NCBI GenBank assembly: GCA_945865855.1
Contig: CAMBES010000024.1
Span: 1 to 13,841, forward strand
Origin: Rhizobium sp. Q54
GTDB taxonomy: Bacteria; Pseudomonadota; Alphaproteobacteria; Rickettsiales; UBA1997
DNA: 13,841 bases
Direction: 5' to 3'
Part shown: one piece after another, positions 13,111-13,841 of the stretch
Layout of the letters: each line of letters begins with the position of its first letter
How positions within the stretch are numbered: the stretch's first letter is position 1
Notes under the pieces: model-generated
Told to the model about the DNA's origin: nothing
The model's database searches: none
Seen by the model: the letters and a program-made list of their open reading frames with translations, nothing else
Made by a program: the position numbers and the translations under genes

Positions 13111-13841
13111 TTAACTAGAGATTTTTATTCCCCATTTTTTACTTAGATAAGATTCAATTGAATCTATTTCTTCTGCCATGAGGGCGCGATTGAAGATTAT
13201 TATTTCTCCTATTGTTCCATCGAGATATTCGGTGCCCTGAATATTTCCAATCGTGTTAGATGATTGAGTTGCTGCGTTGTTAATAGTCAAAGCTCCCGTC
13301 AATGTCTGTTTTAAGCCATTAAAAATAATCCGTCTTTCCTTTTGATCGTAATAAAATGTAACAATATGAGGTGAATATGTGCTCAATGAGACTGAAGTTG
13401 TCGCATTCGTCGGGCCACTCCAGAAATTCGCAAAACCTTGTCCGCCAGTCATATAACGAAAAGAGTTTTGTTTATTATTGGAAAGAGTTCCAGAGCCAAT
13501 TAATCCACAAGTTGCTGTACCAGAACATTTTTCACCAGCTTTTGCGACAATAAAAACCGTGTAGGGCGAATTATTATATGGAACTGTTCCATCTGGCAAA
13601 TTTAGAAATTGTGATGACGTAGCGGTAAACTTTAAAGTTGGTAAACTATTAATATCATTTTCTGTATAAACTGGACGATTGGCTGGGGTTGCTTGAGTAG
13701 CATTACTTTTGTCAACTGACGGAGATATGTCATACCAACTAGATATCGCAACACCATTATCTATTGATGAATCAAAACTTGCCTGAGATGTGGTTTCATA
13801 CCACGCGACTAGATTTTTTATTCCATTAACCGGTGAGCTTT
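13111..13841 (-). CDS. LamG/concanavalin-type domain protein, C-terminal part
   Basis: The frame is open from the right edge of the window to TAA at 13111-13113, giving 242 complete codons before the stop. The N-terminus lies outside. The visible part is one LamG or concanavalin A-like jelly-roll unit. It starts with Asn-Leu-Val-Ala-Trp-Tyr-Glu (a common opening, like Leu-x-x-Trp-Leu-Asp-Ala), then Trp-Tyr-Asp-Ile-Ser-Pro-Ser and an Ala-Thr-Gln-Ala-Thr stretch, then Leu-Pro-Thr-Leu-Lys-Phe. The closing strands are Gly-Thr-Ile-Gly-Glu-Ile-Ile-Ile-Phe-Asn-Arg-Ala-Leu, and a final helix has Glu-Ile-Asp-Ser-Ile-Glu-Ser-Tyr-Leu-Ser-Lys-Lys-Trp-Gly. Such domains bind sugars or form parts of surface and adhesion proteins. 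Two cysteines six residues apart (Cys-Ser-Gly-Thr-Ala-Thr-Cys) could form a disulfide, fitting export. A TTG at 13599 is an internal codon, not the start. Function and partner are unknown. Confidence 0.8.
   Translation of the reverse strand, partial: SSPVNGIKNLVAWYETTSQASFDSSIDNGVAISSWYDISPSVDKSNATQATPANRPVYTENDINSLPTLKFTATSSQFLNLPDGTVPYNNSPYTVFIVAKAGEKCSGTATCGLIGSGTLSNNKQNSFRYMTGGQGFANFWSGPTNATTSVSLSTYSPHIVTFYYDQKERRIIFNGLKQTLTGALTINNAATQSSNTIGNIQGTEYLDGTIGEIIIFNRALMAEEIDSIESYLSKKWGIKISS

Overview
The window is an AT-rich stretch of bacterial chromosome. It looks like an alphaproteobacterium near the Rickettsiales or Holosporales. The lineage call is inference. It rests on the TyrS signature sequences (HAGS instead of HxGH, and KMGKT), on a HemF of 276 residues that reads like the rickettsial form, on the AT-biased codon use, and on short palindromic or low-complexity inserts kept in frame inside conserved genes.

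Layout. Positions 1-423 hold no convincing gene, but they contain a perfect 46-bp palindrome (86-131) and a doubtful 49-residue ORF (264-413). A cytosolic esterase-type alpha/beta hydrolase follows at 424-1242 and converges on hemF (minus strand, 1365-2195). hemF is divergent from a compact plus-strand operon: tyrS, an adenosine-kinase-like PfkB kinase, murF, mraY and cimA (2260-8586). The junctions are 4 bp, a 1-bp overlap, an 11-bp overlap and 26 bp. rarA (minus, 8703-10073) converges on cimA. Between rarA and trxA lies what I read as the decayed remains of a Phd/VapC-type toxin-antitoxin pair (10143-10412). trxA (10442-10759) is followed by a glutamine-synthetase-like protein made only of a catalytic domain (10925-11773). 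On the minus strand come the lipoprotein murein hydrolase mltA (11844-12956) and the C-terminal part of a LamG/concanavalin-type protein that runs off the right edge (13111-13841).

How the genes work together. MurF and MraY are consecutive steps of peptidoglycan precursor synthesis: MurF makes UDP-MurNAc-pentapeptide and MraY loads it onto undecaprenyl phosphate. MltA later cleaves the finished glycan strands. The organism therefore makes and remodels a wall. TyrS supplies charged tRNA, HemF is the oxygen-dependent late haem step, and CimA starts the threonine-independent route to 2-oxobutyrate and isoleucine. RarA and TrxA are housekeeping functions in fork repair and thiol redox.

The parts most worth a second look are the in-frame inserts in rarA and murF, the glutamine-synthetase-like protein that lacks both the beta-grasp domain and the usual active-site histidines, the long perfect palindrome, and the toxin-antitoxin relic. 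I found no CRISPR array, rRNA, tRNA or intact mobile element. I do not see a clearly new multi-gene system here.
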